Below, piece by piece: positions 4,284 through 5,914 of a stretch of 5,914 bases of DNA. The stretch comes from Campylobacterales bacterium (GTDB lineage: Bacteria > Campylobacterota > Campylobacteria > Campylobacterales > QNZT01). Location of the stretch: assembly GCA_027080605.1 (NCBI GenBank), contig JALWRO010000143.1, positions 1 through 5,914 on the forward strand, in the 5' to 3' direction. How positions within the stretch are numbered: the stretch's first letter is position 1; the number at the start of each line of letters is the position of its first letter. The notes under the pieces are model-generated. The model was not told the origin of the DNA. It made no database searches and saw only the letters and a program-made list of their open reading frames with translations. A program made the position numbers and the translations under genes.

Positions 4284-5703
4284 CGCGCGCAAAATCAAAC
4301 TGGCTCTGGTGGCGGTCATTTTCGCGCTGTCGGCATATTTTTACAAAAGCGTCTACTTTCAGGCTGCCGAGCCGGAGTACAGTTACGGTACGGGACTCTT
4401 TTTCATCACCGCGCTCTGTTTCGGTGTCATCTTTACCGCAGCGGTCTATAACCTCGCGCTCGCACGTTACATGAAAAGTCAGGAACATCTCTTCTACGCG
4501 GCGGCACAATGTTTTACACTCCTCTTTCTCGCACATCTGGACAGTCTTAACATCAAACCCTTCGACACGCTTTTCGGTTTCAAAAGCCTCTTCTGGTTCG
4601 ATCTCTCGCAGCTTTTGATGCTCTTTTTTACGATGCTCTTTATCAAAGCCTTTCTCTGTCACTATCTTCATGAAAAGCTGGACGGGCTCATCAACGCCGT
4701 GCTCTATGCGATAGTGACCGACACTATCATCACCCTGATTTTCGGAAGAGCATTTCTGTTCAAACTTATCCCCGTCTTCGTTCCCATATGGCTGATCCTG
4801 AGCGAAGCGAACCGCCTCTGCCCAAAAGAGCGCAAAGATATCGCCTTTTACTATCTGCTCTACGGCTGGGGTGTGGTGTTGCTGATCGTTGCGCTCGAGT
4901 ATATTGGATTTGTCGATTTTACAGGGTGGGTCTTTCCGTGGCTGCATGTCGCACTGGCAATCGATGCCATCATCCTCTCGCTGGCACTTTCCTACAAATT
5001 CAAACTCCGCGAAGATGACCGGCGCAGACAGCAAAGCATCCTGCTCCAGCGCTCACGGCTGGCGTCTATGGGAGAGATGATCGCCACCGTCGCCCACCAG
5101 TGGCGCCAGCCGCTGACCTACCTCTCCTTTGCCTTCATGAACATCAACAAACAGTGCACTGCCCCTGAAGCGAAAGAGACCATCGAAGAGGCGCAGAAAC
5201 AGTTGCAGTATATGTCCCGTACCATTGAAAACTTTCGTCACTTTTACAACCCATCCAAAGAGAGACAGCACTTCTCCGTCGCCGAAGCGTGCCGCAGTGT
5301 AGAGAGACTGATTGAAGCCTCCGTACCGTATATCCAACTGCATATAATAGAAGATTTTACCCTCTACGGCAACCAAAACGAGTTTGAACAGGCGCTTTTG
5401 AACCTCATCAACAATGCAAAAGAGGTACTGGAAGCACGCAATATCGCCGACCCGAAAATCACCATCGTCATCGACAGACAAACCGTCACCGTCACCGACA
5501 ACGGCGGCGGCATCGACCCAAAAATCATTCATGAAATCTTTGAACCCTACTTCACCACCAAAGAGGAAAACGACGGCATCGGACTCTACATCGCCCAAAC
5601 CGTCGTTGAGAAAGCGTTTAAAGGGAAACTGCGTGTCACAAACAGTGCTGAAGGAGCGCAGTTTTCCATGGCTTTCCCCAAAACCGCCGCGTCATACAGC
5701 TGA
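4276..5703 (+). CDS. Membrane sensor histidine kinase, cognate of the upstream regulator
   Basis: A 475-residue kinase. The N-terminal half is almost entirely hydrophobic, with about eight predicted membrane segments near 6-23, 40-62, 73-88, 105-128, 137-157, 160-176, 190-210 and 218-240. It resembles the 7TM module of 7TMR-DISM kinases but without the large extracytoplasmic sensing domain, so sensing is probably within the membrane or via a partner. The dimerisation and phospho-acceptor region holds H274 (MGEMIATVAHQWRQPL), the H-box form common in Campylobacterota. The ATPase domain has the N box ALLNLINNAKEVL (N376, N380), G1 box DNGGGI (408-413), F box FEPYFTT (422-428) and G2 box DGIGLYIA (433-440). 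It is complete and should be active. The gene overlaps the regulator by 8 bp, which implies translational coupling. The signal it senses cannot be inferred. Confidence 0.92.
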   Translation: MDSARKIKLALVAVIFALSAYFYKSVYFQAAEPEYSYGTGLFFITALCFGVIFTAAVYNLALARYMKSQEHLFYAAAQCFTLLFLAHLDSLNIKPFDTLFGFKSLFWFDLSQLLMLFFTMLFIKAFLCHYLHEKLDGLINAVLYAIVTDTIITLIFGRAFLFKLIPVFVPIWLILSEANRLCPKERKDIAFYYLLYGWGVVLLIVALEYIGFVDFTGWVFPWLHVALAIDAIILSLALSYKFKLREDDRRRQQSILLQRSRLASMGEMIATVAHQWRQPLTYLSFAFMNINKQCTAPEAKETIEEAQKQLQYMSRTIENFRHFYNPSKERQHFSVAEACRSVERLIEASVPYIQLHIIEDFTLYGNQNEFEQALLNLINNAKEVLEARNIADPKITIVIDRQTVTVTDNGGGIDPKIIHEIFEPYFTTKEENDGIGLYIAQTVVEKAFKGKLRVTNSAEGAQFSMAFPKTAASYS

Positions 5704-5726
5704 CATAAGGCTACTGCTGCTAAAAT
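5700..5726 (+). promoter_or_regulatory. Candidate promoter for the downstream dioxygenase gene
   Basis: CTGACA (5700-5705, five of six) is followed after 15 bp by an extended -10, TGC-TAAAAT (TAAAAT at 5721-5726). Transcription would start near 5733, about 23 bases before the ATG at 5756. The spacer is short, but extended -10 promoters tolerate this. No terminator hairpin is seen after the kinase gene, so read-through from the operon is also likely. Confidence 0.35.
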
Positions 5727-5755
5727 CGGAGCGATAAAAGGGGAAAAGAGACTTC

Positions 5756-5914
5756 ATGAAGCTGACACAAAAACAACTGCAACAATTTCACAAAGACGGT
5801 TTTCTGCTCCTGCCCGGTTTCGCTCCGCAACCGCTATGCGAAGAGATTCTCCAGGCGGCAAAGGAAGAGATGGCAGAAAAACGCGCGCCGATAGAGAGCG
5901 AAGAGGAGTATCTC
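5756..5914 (+). CDS. Phytanoyl-CoA dioxygenase-like protein (N-terminus only)
   Basis: The first 53 codons are present and run to the window edge. The start MKLTQKQLQQFHKDGFLLLP, followed by GFAPQPLCEEILQAAKEEM, matches the typical N-terminus of the PhyH family of Fe(II)/2-oxoglutarate oxygenases, in which a residue pattern of the type LT-x-x-Q-x-x-x-F-x-x-DGF-x-x-LPGF is followed by a helix. The iron-binding HxD...H residues would lie beyond the window, so the activity and substrate are not known. A purine-rich ribosome site (ggggaaaagag) precedes the ATG. The gene is 52 bp after the kinase on the same strand and may be in its operon or have its own promoter. The product name rests on a short segment. 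Confidence 0.7.
   Translation, partial: MKLTQKQLQQFHKDGFLLLPGFAPQPLCEEILQAAKEEMAEKRAPIESEEEYL

Noticed and set aside
4267..5034. Minus-strand 255-residue open frame opposite the kinase
   Set aside because: It is antisense to a kinase with complete motifs, lacks recognisable domains and has a highly charged composition typical of a reverse-strand shadow.

Overview
The window looks like accessory plus housekeeping chromosome from a mesophilic Campylobacterota species of the Sulfurimonas/Sulfurovum/Sulfuricurvum type. This is inferred from the style of the two-component proteins (histidine-kinase H-box MGEMIATVAHQWRQPL and a short response regulator ending in a winged helix). Most genes are close to 50% GC, which is high for much of that phylum, so the genus is left open.

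Left part (1-2207): the adaptation end of a CRISPR-Cas locus. The 3' portion of cas1 is cut by the window edge and all its catalytic residues are visible. cas2 overlaps it by one base. A 413-bp non-coding stretch follows, made of an odd degenerate repeat zone and then a leader with a good promoter. The array has seven identical 37-bp repeats and seven spacers of 36-44 bp. No effector, Cas6 or reverse transcriptase is visible; they would lie to the left.

Middle part (2208-2916): the array ends abruptly. The eighth repeat is cut after nine bases, exactly where a REP hairpin begins. Three REP hairpins (GTAG plus stem-loop) surround an AT-rich gene for a REP-associated tyrosine transposase (RAYT, IS200-like HUH Y1 family). 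This is a complete REP/RAYT unit at the leader-distal end of a CRISPR array. The missing 28 bases of the repeat are not found on the other side.

Right part (2917-5914): a minus-strand gene for a small putative outer-membrane lipoprotein runs towards the REP unit. Divergent from it is a two-component operon: an OmpR-type response regulator overlapping by 8 bp a polytopic membrane histidine kinase with no large extracytoplasmic domain. Fifty-two bases later a phytanoyl-CoA-dioxygenase-like gene begins and runs off the window.

Main points of interest: the REP/RAYT unit in the array; all seven spacers have a protein-like open frame on the strand opposite to array transcription, which would make crRNAs antisense to mRNA; a C-rich degenerate repeat zone between cas2 and the leader bounded by an 18-bp exact direct repeat; and a strongly over-represented palindromic octamer TTCATGAA, nearly the same as the arms of the CRISPR-repeat hairpin.
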